Source: Nocardioides cavernae
GTDB taxonomy: Bacteria > Actinomycetota > Actinomycetes > Propionibacteriales > Nocardioidaceae
Direction: 5' to 3'
Assembly (NCBI RefSeq): GCF_013410035.1
Contig: NZ_JACCBW010000001.1
Location: 248,001 to 312,000 of the forward strand
DNA: 64,000 bases
A program made the translations under genes and the position numbers. Shown here one piece after another: positions 9,453 to 18,532 of this stretch. How positions within the stretch are numbered: position 1 is the first letter of the stretch; each line of letters starts with the position of its first letter. The notes under the pieces were generated by a model. The model had not been told where the DNA came from, ran no database searches, and saw only the letters and a list, made by a program, of their open reading frames with translations.

Positions 9453-12080
9453 ATGCGGGCAGCCAGAGGGGCGCCGGGGCGTACGCCGCGCGCGTCGCGC
9501 CTGCGGCGCATCGTCTCGCGGCGCCAGTCGCGTGGCGCCGCGGAGCTGTCCGTGGTCCTGGTCGTGGTCTCGCTCGTGGCGGGCGTGCTCTTCGGCAACG
9601 GGCTCAGCCGCACGGCGGTCGAGCTGGTCGACGGGCTGACGTGGCTCGCCGACGACCCCAGCGGCGAGGTGATCCAGGTCAACCCGGCCCTCGGCCGCGC
9701 CGAGGTGCGGCGCTCGGTCGCCGCTCCCGGCAACGACCTGAGCCTGGCGCAGTACGACGGCTTCCTCTACGTCGTCGACAACACCGACGGCGTCCTGTCG
9801 GTCATCGACGTCAGCACGCTCGACCAGGCGGGCCGCCGGGGCGTGCCCGGCGGGGGCGCGGCCGAGACGCTGACCGACGGCACGACCGTCTTCCTCGTCG
9901 ACCGGACCGAGCACACCGTCGCCGCGATCGACCCCATCACCGCCGACGAGATCGGCCGGGTCTGGGTGGAGCGGCGCGGCCTGGCCGACGTCGCCGTCGA
10001 CGGCCAGGGCACGCTGTGGTCCCTCGACCGCACGGGGCGCCTCGCCGCGCTGCGCTGGTCGAGCACCGCCTCGGAGTTCGTCGAGCAGGACTCCCACCGC
10101 GTCGACACCCGCGGCGACGCCGTCGTCGTGGCGCACGACGTCGGCGTGACCGTGGCGGGCAGCGACCCCGGTGTCGTCCAGCAGGTCGGCACCAGCAGGG
10201 ACGTACGCACCACGACGGACGCGCTCGACGGCGAGCTGCTGGCCCCGCTGCGTACGCCCGAGCAGCTCACCGCACTGGCCTCCCCCGCCACCTCGACCGT
10301 CGCCGTCCTGGCCGAGGGGCGGCTGGCCGAGGTCGCGGTCGCTGCGTCCGGGTGCGCGTCGCCCGGACGGCCCGAGGTCTTCGCCGGCAGGGTCTACGTG
10401 CCGTGCGCCGGCGCCGCGCAGGTGCTGCAGCTCGACGCCCGCGGGCAGCTCGCCGGCCCTGCGATCCGCACCCCGCGCGGCGAGGACCCCGAGCTGGTCC
10501 TCGACGGCGACACCCTGCTGATCAACGTCCCCGGCGCCCGCACCGGCGTGGCGGTCGACGAGGACGGTTCCACCCGCGAGTTCTCCCGGGTCGGCGACGA
10601 GGACGCGGTGAGCGACCCGCAGGAGCTCCGGCTGCCCGAGACCGAGACGGACACCGAGGACTCCGACGACCGCGAGCCGGACCCCACCAGCACCCCGGAC
10701 GCCGAGGACGGTGACAGGGGACGCGACGGCGACCGCGACGGTGGCCGTGACGGCCAACCGCCCCGATCCACCGACACCCCGACGGCGACACCCACGGCGA
10801 CCCCGACCCAGACCCCGACGCAGACACCCACCCAGACACCCACCCAGACACCCACCCAGTCCCCCGGCGTCCTGTCGGCCCCGACCGACGTGCGCGCGAC
10901 CGTCCTGGGCAGCGAGCTCGTCCAGGTCGACTGGTCCTACTCCGGCCCGGCGCCCGAGTCGTTCACGGTGGCCCCCGTGGGCGGCGCCGCCGTGGCCACC
11001 GTCGGCGGCTCGGAACGGCGAGCACTCGTGGCGGTCACCCCGGGCGAGAGCACCTCGTTCGTGGTGACGGCCGTGCTGGGCGGGCGCACCGCCACGTCGG
11101 CCGCGTCGAACACCGTCACCACCCAGCCCGACCCCGTCCTCGGCACGCCCGCCTCGGTCCAGGCCTCGGTCGTCTCCAGCACCCAGGTGCAGGTGGGCTG
11201 GTCCTACACCGGCGACGTGCCCGACGAGTTCGTCGTCACGACCACCGGCGGCAGCGAGGTCGGCCGGGTCGGCGGCGCGCAGCGTCAGGCGGTGCTGACC
11301 GTCGCGGCGGGCGAGCAGGTCGCCTTCCGGGTCACCGCCCGCCTCGGGGGCGAGTCGGCCACGTCCGGCGCGTCCAACACCGTGACGCCCGCCGAGGCAC
11401 CGGGCCAGGCACCGGGCCTGTCCGTCGCAGGCGTCTACGCCGGGACCTGGCAGGCCCCCACCTACACCGTCACCGCCACCTGGGGCGCCGCGCCCGCCAA
11501 CGGGTCCGCGATCACCGGCTACCGCGTGACCATCTCGACCGGCACCCGCTCCGAGACGGTCACCCTGGGGCCGGGCGTACGCTCCCACACCCTGGCGAGC
11601 TCCTGCGACCGCACGGCCGACGCGTCCTGCTCCCCCGGCGGCAACGGGACCGCGACGGTCACCGCGATCAACGGCGTCGGCACCGGCTCGCCGTCCTCCG
11701 GCGGGGCCTCCGACTCCGGGAGCATCCCCGTCGAGCCGCTCCCCGGTGGCGGCCGGCAGCACGTCACCAACCAGTCGGGCGGCCGGCTCTCCATGGAGGG
11801 CATGGGCTCCTCGACCCTCCAGCTGTCGCCGGCGGGTGACTGGGCGGGCTTCGGCGGGACGTGCTCGGTCGACGACGGGTCCGGATGGGCACCCATCGCC
11901 TGCAACGCCGCCACGTGGGAGGTCCAGCACAACGGCAGCTACATCTGGGAGCCCAACTCCGGGACCCGCTCGCACTCGGTGCAGTTCCGCGCCACCAACT
12001 CGTCGGGGAGCGTGCTCAGCGCGACCTACACCTGGCAGACCACCCAGCCGACGCTGTGCGAGGGCTGCCAGATCCCCTGA
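9453..12080 (+). CDS. Membrane-anchored beta-propeller and fibronectin type III protein
   Basis: I place the start at the ATG 9453, behind GAGGGGGG, giving 875 residues; starts at 9417 and 9423 are possible. Order: an Arg-rich cytoplasmic tail, a membrane helix (LSVVLVVVSLVAGVLFG, ~33-49), about 350 residues of propeller-like repeats (VIDVSTLDQ, VAAIDPITAD, LWSLDRTG), an acidic and Thr/Pro linker with TPTQ repeats, then two similar FN3 domains and a third, more distant one. A C-terminal ~100-residue domain contains several Cys and ends CEGCQIP. It is an extracellular surface or adhesion protein of unknown ligand. It heads the run into moxR, DUF58 and the transglutaminase-like gene. Confidence 0.82.
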   Translation: MRAARGAPGRTPRASRLRRIVSRRQSRGAAELSVVLVVVSLVAGVLFGNGLSRTAVELVDGLTWLADDPSGEVIQVNPALGRAEVRRSVAAPGNDLSLAQYDGFLYVVDNTDGVLSVIDVSTLDQAGRRGVPGGGAAETLTDGTTVFLVDRTEHTVAAIDPITADEIGRVWVERRGLADVAVDGQGTLWSLDRTGRLAALRWSSTASEFVEQDSHRVDTRGDAVVVAHDVGVTVAGSDPGVVQQVGTSRDVRTTTDALDGELLAPLRTPEQLTALASPATSTVAVLAEGRLAEVAVAASGCASPGRPEVFAGRVYVPCAGAAQVLQLDARGQLAGPAIRTPRGEDPELVLDGDTLLINVPGARTGVAVDEDGSTREFSRVGDEDAVSDPQELRLPETETDTEDSDDREPDPTSTPDAEDGDRGRDGDRDGGRDGQPPRSTDTPTATPTATPTQTPTQTPTQTPTQTPTQSPGVLSAPTDVRATVLGSELVQVDWSYSGPAPESFTVAPVGGAAVATVGGSERRALVAVTPGESTSFVVTAVLGGRTATSAASNTVTTQPDPVLGTPASVQASVVSSTQVQVGWSYTGDVPDEFVVTTTGGSEVGRVGGAQRQAVLTVAAGEQVAFRVTARLGGESATSGASNTVTPAEAPGQAPGLSVAGVYAGTWQAPTYTVTATWGAAPANGSAITGYRVTISTGTRSETVTLGPGVRSHTLASSCDRTADASCSPGGNGTATVTAINGVGTGSPSSGGASDSGSIPVEPLPGGGRQHVTNQSGGRLSMEGMGSSTLQLSPAGDWAGFGGTCSVDDGSGWAPIACNAATWEVQHNGSYIWEPNSGTRSHSVQFRATNSSGSVLSATYTWQTTQPTLCEGCQIP
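10800..10862 (+). repeat. 12-bp tandem repeat encoding TPTQ linker
   Basis: Units of the type cagacacccacc recur about five times, encoding the repeated Thr-Pro-Thr-Gln linker before the FN3 domains. Such arrays can vary in length. Confidence 0.75.
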
Positions 12081-12122
12081 CCGGACGACCCGCCCACCAC
12101 CCCACCCCTGGAGCCACCACCC

Positions 12123-13112
12123 GTGACCACCCTCGCCACCAGCACCGCCACCACCGAGCAGGAGGTCGCGGAGCTGCGCCGGGTCCACCAGCGCCTCGGC
12201 GACGCCGTCGAGGTGGCGGTCCGCGGCAAGCGCGGTGTCGTCGACCTGGTGCTGACCTCGGTCCTCGCCCGGGGCCACGTGCTGGTCGAGGACCTCCCCG
12301 GCACCGGCAAGACCACGATGGCCAGGTCCCTGGCCAAGGCGCTGGGCGGGAAGATGCACCGCGTGCAGTTCACCCCCGACCTGCTGCCCAGCGACGTGAC
12401 CGGCACCAGCGTCTTCGACCCGCGCGACGGGCAGGTGCGGTTCCGCCCCGGCCCGGTCTTCGCGCACGTCGTGCTGGCCGACGAGATCAACCGCGCCGCC
12501 GCCAAGACCCAGTCGGCGCTGCTGGAGGTGATGGAGGAGCACACCGTCAGCGTGGACGGCACCGCGCACCGCGTGCCCGAGCCGTTCACGGTCGTCGCGA
12601 CCCAGAACCCCGTCGACCTCGACGGCACCTACCGGCTGCCCGAGGCCCAGCTCGACCGCTTCATGGTGCGCGTCAGCCTCGGCTTCCCCGACCGCGAGCA
12701 CGAGCTCGACGTCCTGCGTCCCGGCAGCACCGCCGGCAGCATCGACGACGTGCCGACCGTGAGCGACCCCGCCGAGATCGCCCGGCTGGCCGCGATCGTC
12801 GAACGCCTCCACGTCGCCGACCCGATCCTGGCCTACGTCCGCGAGGTCGGCGTCGCCATCCGCGAGGACCGGCGGGTGCGGCTCGGCGCGAGCACCCGCG
12901 GCCTGCGCGCGCTCGTCCGTGCGGTCCAGGCGTACGCCGCCTCGTGCGGTCGCCACTACGTGATCCCCGACGACGTGCGCCGCCTCGCCGAGCCGGTCCT
13001 GGCCCACCGCACCGTGCTCACCCGCGAGGCACTGCTGGAGGGGCACGCCGGGGCCGCGGTCGTGCGACAGGCGCTGGAGGACGTCGCACCTCCCCAGCCG
13101 GACCGCCCGTGA
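12123..13112 (+). CDS. MoxR-family AAA+ ATPase
   Basis: 329 residues from a GTG start. Walker A EDLPGTGKTT spans 56-65 and Walker B VLADEINRA 117-125. The sensor segment is ATQNPVDLDGTYRLPEAQLDRF and the C-terminal lid contains GASTRGLRALVRAVQ. MoxR ATPases act as chaperones, typically with a von Willebrand or DUF58 partner, which is the next gene. The stop overlaps the GTG of that gene by 4 bp (GTGA), so the two are translationally coupled. Confidence 0.93.
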   Translation: MTTLATSTATTEQEVAELRRVHQRLGDAVEVAVRGKRGVVDLVLTSVLARGHVLVEDLPGTGKTTMARSLAKALGGKMHRVQFTPDLLPSDVTGTSVFDPRDGQVRFRPGPVFAHVVLADEINRAAAKTQSALLEVMEEHTVSVDGTAHRVPEPFTVVATQNPVDLDGTYRLPEAQLDRFMVRVSLGFPDREHELDVLRPGSTAGSIDDVPTVSDPAEIARLAAIVERLHVADPILAYVREVGVAIREDRRVRLGASTRGLRALVRAVQAYAASCGRHYVIPDDVRRLAEPVLAHRTVLTREALLEGHAGAAVVRQALEDVAPPQPDRP

Positions 13113-14251
13113 CGCCCTGGCGCGCCACGACGACCCGCGGGCGCTGGGTGCTGGTCACGGGTCTCGCCCTCGCGGCGGCCGGGGTGCTGCTGCGCTACCC
13201 CGTCGTGGCGGCCCTGGGCGCGGTCCTGGCGACGCTGGTCGTCGTCGAGGTCGCGCTGGTGCTGCGGCGTCCGCCCGTCCGGGTGCAACGCACCGTCGAG
13301 CCGTTGGTGGTCGTGCGGCAGGAGTCCTGCACCGGCCGGCTCCGGCTCGCCGGCGGCCGGGGCGGCCTGGTGCGCACCCTCGCCCGCGAGAGCATCGACG
13401 GCCGGCTCGGGGAGCCGTTCGAGCTCGACCCGCAGGGCGCCGAGACCACCTACGTGATCCCCACCACCCGGCGCGGCCTCGTGGACGTCGGTCCGCTGCG
13501 GCTCGAGCGCGCGTCGCTGTGCGGGCTGTCGGCGAGCGCGACCGACGCGGGCGAGGTCGTACGCCTGCGGGTCCTCCCCCGGCGCGTCCCGCTGACCGCC
13601 CTCCCCACCGGGCACCGCAGGGCCGCGGTCGGCGGCGGGGAGAGCATGGAGCTGGGCGGGACCGACCTGGTCGGCCTCCACGAGTACGCCGTCGGTGACG
13701 ACCTGCGCCGGCTCCACTGGGCCACCAGCGCCCGCACCGGCACCCTGATGGTCCGCGAGGACGCCGACCCGGCGCAGCCGCACGTCCACGTGCTGCTCGA
13801 CGACCGCAGCGAGTCCTACGCCGCTGCGGACGACTTCGAGGAGGCCGTCGAGGTGGCGGCCGCGCTCTGCCGGGTCGCCGTCGAGGCGGGCGACCCGCTG
13901 CGCTTCCGCACCACCAGCGGTCGCCACGACGTCACGGTGCCCGGCTCGACGACGCGCCAGCCCCTCCGCGAGGCGCACGAGCTGGAGTGGCTCCTCGCCG
14001 AGATCGACGCCGGCCCCGACCGCACCCCGGTCGCGGCCCACCACCGCGGGCTCGACGTCGCCGTCGCGGTCACCGGCGCGCGGGCCGACCACCGCGGGCT
14101 CGCGCTCGACGTGGGTGGCGCGCTCGACGCGACGGTGTGCGTGGTCGACCCGGACCCGGCGGCCGGTCCGGGCGTCCTCGGCGCCGCCACCGTGCTGCGC
14201 GGTGCCGGGTCGGACGCGCTGGCCCGGCTGTGGGACGGGCGGCACCGGTGA
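13109..14251 (+). CDS. DUF58 domain-containing membrane protein
   Basis: 380 residues from the GTG that overlaps the moxR stop. Two N-terminal hydrophobic segments (VLVTGLALAAAGVLLRYPVVAALGAVLATLVVVEVALVL, written here only as a range, ~residues 13-51) anchor it. The DUF58 core near 183-215 reads GGTDLVGLHEY, then DLRRLHWATSARTGTLMVRE. The segment HVLLDDRSESY is the MIDAS-like start of the vWA-type fold. Partner role with MoxR is known for the family, but its substrate is unknown. It overlaps the next gene by 4 bp. Confidence 0.88.
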   Translation: MTPWRATTTRGRWVLVTGLALAAAGVLLRYPVVAALGAVLATLVVVEVALVLRRPPVRVQRTVEPLVVVRQESCTGRLRLAGGRGGLVRTLARESIDGRLGEPFELDPQGAETTYVIPTTRRGLVDVGPLRLERASLCGLSASATDAGEVVRLRVLPRRVPLTALPTGHRRAAVGGGESMELGGTDLVGLHEYAVGDDLRRLHWATSARTGTLMVREDADPAQPHVHVLLDDRSESYAAADDFEEAVEVAAALCRVAVEAGDPLRFRTTSGRHDVTVPGSTTRQPLREAHELEWLLAEIDAGPDRTPVAAHHRGLDVAVAVTGARADHRGLALDVGGALDATVCVVDPDPAAGPGVLGAATVLRGAGSDALARLWDGRHR

Positions 14252-16467
14252 GCACCACCGCCCCGGCTCCCCCGCGCCGCGCCCCCGCCCCGCCGTCGAC
14301 GCCGGTGGATGCGCGGCAGGACCCGGCTCCCGGGCGTACGTCCGTCGCCCGGACGGCAGCCTGGGCCGCCGCGCTCCTGGTGCTGGGCAGCCTGTCCCTC
14401 GCCACGGCGTGGAGCGGGGCCGTCCCCGTGCTGGCGCTCGCCGCGGCCGCCGTCCTGCCGCTGGCGGTGTGCCGGGCAGTCCTGCGGCTGGGCGTGTCCG
14501 CCTGGGCGACCTCCGCCGCCCTCGCCTCGTTGCTCGTGCTGGCCGCCTACGTCCTCGCCGCCGACGCGCGGACGTCGTTCTCCGAGACCGTCGCCGACGC
14601 CGTTCCTCGACTGCTGACCACGGCGCGTCCGCTGCCGGTCGCGGCGGACGTGCTGGTCGGACCGCTCCTGCTCACCGCCCTCGTCTCGCTCCTCGTGGCG
14701 CTCCGGCTGGAGGCCCGCGGGCGGGTCGCCCCCGTCGTCGGGGCGCTGGCGCTCTACGTCGCTGGCGCGCTGCTGACCACCGGGGAGGGCGACCCCCACG
14801 GCCTGCTCGCGGGCGGCACCGTGGCCGGCGCGCTCGTGGGATGGGTCGTGCTCGACGAGCAGCGGCACCGCACGGGCCGGCGGGTGCTCCTCGCCCTCCT
14901 CGTCGCCGCGGTGGCGACCGCGGTGCTGGTGGTGTCGACCGCGGTGCGCTGGGACCAGCCCTTCGAGCCGCGCTCGCTCGTCGACCCGCCCACGACCGAC
15001 GTCGTCGCCAGCAACCCGCTCGCCCAGCTCGGCGCCTGGGCGGCAGACCCCGACCGCGAGCTGCTCGAGGTGACCGGCCCCGTCGTGCCGCTGCGGCTGG
15101 TCACGCTCGACACCTACGACGGCGCGCAGTGGAGCACGCGCACCCGCTTCGAGCCGGTCACCGAGGACCTGGCGGGCCGCACCGCGGCAGGCGGTGCCGA
15201 CGGTCCGCTGCTCGGTGGCAGCACGCGCACCCGGACCGCCGAGGTCGAGGTCCTCGACCTGCCCGGCCGGTGGCTGCCGAGCCCGGGGTGGCCGACGGCG
15301 GTCAGCCTGCGCGACGCGCTCGTCGAGCCAGTGTCGGGCAACCTCTACCTCCCCGTCGAGCCGGGCACGGACGGTCCCGGCAGCGGACCGGGCGCCACCA
15401 GCGGCGTGTCCTACACGGTGACCGCGGTGGCCGACGAGCCCGACACCTCCCGGCTCAGCAGCGCCTCCGTCCCGTACGGCGACGCGATGGAGCCCTACCT
15501 CGCCCTGCCGCCGCTGCGGCAGCCGCTGCGCGACCTGGCGGACCGGGTCGTCGAGGGAGCGGTGACGCCCTACGACCGGGCCGTGGCGATCGAGCGGGCG
15601 ATCCACGAGCGCGGCCGCCTGTCGGCGACGGCGGTCTCGGGGTCGCAGCTGTGGCGCATCACGACGTTCCTGCTCGCCGAGCCGGGCGCCCCCGGGGCCC
15701 GGGTCGGCACCGCCGAGCAGTTCGCGACGTCCTTCGCCGTCCTGGCGCGTCACGCCGGCCTGCCGACCCGGGTCGTCGTCGGCTTCGAGCCCGACCCCGA
15801 GCGCAGCCCCGAGCGCAGCCCCGAGCGCCGCGGTGACACCGGGTGGACCGTGACCGCGGGCGATGCGTCGGCGTGGGCCGAGGTCTACTTCCAGGACCTC
15901 GGCTGGGTGGCCTTCTCCCCGACCGACGCGCGGCGCGCGCCGGAGACCGAGGAGACCGTCGAGCGCGGTGACGAGGGCGACGGGCCGGGCCTCGGCCCGG
16001 AGGACGGGACGACCGGCACCGACGGGGCGGAGGACGACGCCCCAGCGGCCACGCCCGTCGACCGGGCGGGGGTGTCGCCGGGCGCTGTGGCAGCAGCGGC
16101 CGGGGTCGCACTGCTGCTGGTGCTCGCCGTGCTGCTGCTGGCCCGCGCGGTCCGGTCCGCGCGCCATCGCCGGCGAGGACCGGCCGGCGCGTGGGCGGAG
16201 GGTCGCGACGCGCTCCGTCTCGCCGGCGTACGCGCGCCCGCCCACCTCACCGCCGACCAGGTGGCGGCGCTGGCCACCGACCGGATCGGCGCCGGGGCCG
16301 CGCACGACCTCGCCGCCGCGACCCAGCGCTCCGCGTTCGGCCCGCCCGGCACGAGCGCCGCGGACCCCGGCACCGCGCTGCGGGAGGTACGCCGCGCCTC
16401 CCGCGCCGCGGTGCCCCTGTGGCGCCGCTGGTGGTGGCCGTTCGACCCCTCGGTGTTCCTCAGGTGA
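14248..16467 (+). CDS. TgpA-type transglutaminase-fold membrane protein, catalytic triad lost
   Basis: 739 residues from the GTG at 14248. The first ~240 residues hold about six membrane helices, followed by an extracellular domain and the transglutaminase-like core, then a last helix (GAVAAAAGVALLLVLAVLLL) and a cytoplasmic tail. At the catalytic Cys position the motif reads GTAEQF (Ala489), at the His position GDASAWAEVYF (Ser541) and at the Asp position WVAFSPTDA (Ser557). All three canonical residues are therefore replaced while the fold signature is kept. It is likely a structural or binding protein. It converges on the kinase gene with an 8-bp overlap. Confidence 0.87.
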   Translation: MSTTAPAPPRRAPAPPSTPVDARQDPAPGRTSVARTAAWAAALLVLGSLSLATAWSGAVPVLALAAAAVLPLAVCRAVLRLGVSAWATSAALASLLVLAAYVLAADARTSFSETVADAVPRLLTTARPLPVAADVLVGPLLLTALVSLLVALRLEARGRVAPVVGALALYVAGALLTTGEGDPHGLLAGGTVAGALVGWVVLDEQRHRTGRRVLLALLVAAVATAVLVVSTAVRWDQPFEPRSLVDPPTTDVVASNPLAQLGAWAADPDRELLEVTGPVVPLRLVTLDTYDGAQWSTRTRFEPVTEDLAGRTAAGGADGPLLGGSTRTRTAEVEVLDLPGRWLPSPGWPTAVSLRDALVEPVSGNLYLPVEPGTDGPGSGPGATSGVSYTVTAVADEPDTSRLSSASVPYGDAMEPYLALPPLRQPLRDLADRVVEGAVTPYDRAVAIERAIHERGRLSATAVSGSQLWRITTFLLAEPGAPGARVGTAEQFATSFAVLARHAGLPTRVVVGFEPDPERSPERSPERRGDTGWTVTAGDASAWAEVYFQDLGWVAFSPTDARRAPETEETVERGDEGDGPGLGPEDGTTGTDGAEDDAPAATPVDRAGVSPGAVAAAAGVALLLVLAVLLLARAVRSARHRRRGPAGAWAEGRDALRLAGVRAPAHLTADQVAALATDRIGAGAAHDLAAATQRSAFGPPGTSAADPGTALREVRRASRAAVPLWRRWWWPFDPSVFLR

Positions 16468-18019
16468 GGGTGACGCACCGCTGGCGGCTCTGGCCGTAGG
16501 CCCCGTCGGGCATGACCGCCACCATCACGAAGCAGGTGTAGCCCGGGGGTTGCGACAGGGTGAACGTCGCGGTGGTGGCCCCCCGCGGGAAGCCCTGCAC
16601 CGGACCCTGGCGGGGGCTCGTCTGGACGATGTGGAACGACGCGGCTCCGTCGCTCGGGTCGGTCCACTCCACGGTGACCTCGCCCGCGCGCTGGCGCAGG
16701 TCGACCATCCGGAAGTCGAGAGCGGGGTCGGGGACGTCGGGCTGCGCGCCACCCGCCTCGACCAGGTCCTCGGGGGCGACCTGCGTGGGCTCCGCGGGCG
16801 GGTCCTCGCGCAGGAGCGCGCCCGCGAGCCCGAGCGCGGCCCCAGCCACGAGCGCCGCCGCGCCGAGCAGCACCACGGCGCGACCGCGCCGGCGTGGTGC
16901 GCGAGCCGGGTCGCCGTCGGACGCCCCGGACGCCCCGTCGCGGCCCGGTCGCAGGTGGGTGTGCTCGTGGGCGGGATCGTCGGACGCGGCGCTCATCGCC
17001 GGCGCGGGGGTGGGTGCCGCCACCGGGGTGGGCGGCTCGACGGGGCCCGGTCCGGCCGACGGGGCGTCGGCCGACCCGCGTCGGCGCGTCTCCTCGCGCG
17101 GCGCCGCTGCAGGGGCCGGCGGGGCCTGGGCGGCGTCGGAGCGCCTCGGCTCCCACGCGCCGTGGCGCAGCCGTGACAGCGCGTCGTGGACCTCCTGGAC
17201 CGACGACCAGCGCTCGGACACGTCCTTGGCGAGGCACCGCGAGATCACCGCGCCCAGCTCGCCGGGGTCGCGGGAGAACGGTCGCGGCGGCTCCGTGCGG
17301 GCCCGTCGGAGGTAGGCGAGCGCGGAGTCGTCGTCCGGGTCGTCGCTGGAGAAGGGCGTACGGCACTCGAGGAGCGTGTAGAGCGTGGAGCCCAGCGACC
17401 AGATGTCGTCGGCCTGGGTCGGCGGGTACCCGTCGAGGATCTGCGGTGAGGCGTGGCGGTAGGTGAACGCCTCCACCGACGAGGTGTAGTCGGCGTCCAC
17501 CAGTCGCGCGATGCCGAAGTCGGCCAGCACCCACGAGGTCGGCAGCACGAGGACGTTCTGCGGCTTGACGTCGCGGTGCAGGAACCCCTGCGCGTGCGCG
17601 AAGGCGAGCGCGTCCGACAGCACGAGCCCGATGCGTACGACCTCCTCGGCGGGGAACGGGCCCCGCTCGCGCAGCTGGTCGTTGAGCGTGCCGCCGTCGT
17701 AGTACTCCATGACGATCGCCGGACGCCCGGAGGACGTCGTCCCGGTGGCGAGCACCGTCACGATGTTGGGGTGCTGACGGCCGAGGCCGACGGTGATCTC
17801 GATCTCGCGCGCGAAGCGTGCCGCGCTCTCGACGTCGTCGACGAGGAGCACCTTGACGGCGACGTCGCGGCCCAGCCGCGGCTCGCGGGCGCGGTAGACC
17901 ACGGACTCCCCGCCGCGGCCGACCACGACCAGGTCCTCGTAGCCGTCGAGCAGCTCCGTCGGGCGGGCGCCGGGGTCGGGCGGGCGCCAGGGATCGTGGC
18001 TGCTCGCCCCGTCGACCAT
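16460..18019 (-). CDS. Transmembrane Ser/Thr protein kinase with FN3-like ectodomain
   Basis: 519 residues from the ATG at 18019, preceded by GGGGG; a longer frame to 18082 is less likely. The kinase domain is intact: GRGGESV at 34-40, Lys56 in AVKVLL, HRDVKPQN from 148, DFG at 167-169. A Pro/Ala-rich juxtamembrane stretch leads to one helix (AVVLLGAAALVAGAALGLAGALL). The ectodomain is not PASTA but resembles FN3 (DFRMVDLRQRAGEVTVEWTD... CFVMVAVMPDG, with two Cys). The kinase probably controls its neighbours FHA, MoxR, DUF58 and the FN3 protein. The convergent overlap with the transglutaminase-like gene is 8 bp. Confidence 0.92.
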   Translation of the reverse strand: MVDGASSHDPWRPPDPGARPTELLDGYEDLVVVGRGGESVVYRAREPRLGRDVAVKVLLVDDVESAARFAREIEITVGLGRQHPNIVTVLATGTTSSGRPAIVMEYYDGGTLNDQLRERGPFPAEEVVRIGLVLSDALAFAHAQGFLHRDVKPQNVLVLPTSWVLADFGIARLVDADYTSSVEAFTYRHASPQILDGYPPTQADDIWSLGSTLYTLLECRTPFSSDDPDDDSALAYLRRARTEPPRPFSRDPGELGAVISRCLAKDVSERWSSVQEVHDALSRLRHGAWEPRRSDAAQAPPAPAAAPREETRRRGSADAPSAGPGPVEPPTPVAAPTPAPAMSAASDDPAHEHTHLRPGRDGASGASDGDPARAPRRRGRAVVLLGAAALVAGAALGLAGALLREDPPAEPTQVAPEDLVEAGGAQPDVPDPALDFRMVDLRQRAGEVTVEWTDPSDGAASFHIVQTSPRQGPVQGFPRGATTATFTLSQPPGYTCFVMVAVMPDGAYGQSRQRCVTLT

Positions 18020-18103
18020 CCCCCGTGTCCCCCTGCTCGCGGTGCCCGGCCTCCGTCGACCGGCCCCGGTGATCGTACCCACTGGCCGCCCGCGGCGGGG
18101 GCG

Positions 18104-18532
18104 TCACGATCCGAGCGCGACCTCCTCGAGGACCTCGCGGAAGACCCGCCACCGCTCCGGCCCCACCTGCGCGGCCCAGGCGTCGTCGCACGCCCGCAGC
18201 ACCGCGGACGAGCGGACGAGGGCCTCCCGGCCCCGGTCGGTGATGCGGACGACGCGGGCGCGGGCGTCGTGGTGGGCGACCGTCACCTCGACCATCCCGA
18301 GGGCGTCGAGCTGGCGGACGAACTGCCCGCATCCCTGCGTCGTCATCTCGGCGCACTCCGCGAGCTCGGTGATGGTGAGGCCCTCGTCGGGCAGCCACTC
18401 CAGGACCCGCAGCTGGGAGGGGCGGAGGTCCGGCGCGTCCTCGGCGAGCTGCGCCCGCAGCCGGGCGAACACCATCCCCATCAGCATCGGCAGGTGCGGC
18501 TCCACGGCGGGGAGCCTCTTGACGCCAGTCAT
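18104..18532 (-). CDS. MarR-family transcriptional regulator
   Basis: 142 residues with a winged helix: LRPSQLRVLEWLPDEGLTITELAECAEMTTQGCGQFVRQLDALG, here cited as residues ~36-79, then the wing VTVAHHDARARVVRITDRG. It starts 18 bp from the divergent phosphotransferase gene, and the shared intergenic region carries repeated ATGAAAG motifs. It probably represses itself and the partner gene. The ATG at 18532 follows TAAGTT by 6 nt, so its own mRNA is probably leaderless. Confidence 0.9.
   Translation of the reverse strand: MTGVKRLPAVEPHLPMLMGMVFARLRAQLAEDAPDLRPSQLRVLEWLPDEGLTITELAECAEMTTQGCGQFVRQLDALGMVEVTVAHHDARARVVRITDRGREALVRSSAVLRACDDAWAAQVGPERWRVFREVLEEVALGS

Noticed and set aside
8502..13046. 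A 1514-codon open frame antisense to the FHA, FN3 and moxR genes
   Set aside because: Composition is Gly/Arg/Val/Asp-rich shadow sequence without domains, and three good genes cover the other strand.
13816..16305. A long minus-strand frame over the transglutaminase-like gene
   Set aside because: No domain is recognisable and the plus strand carries consistent overlapping genes with family motifs.
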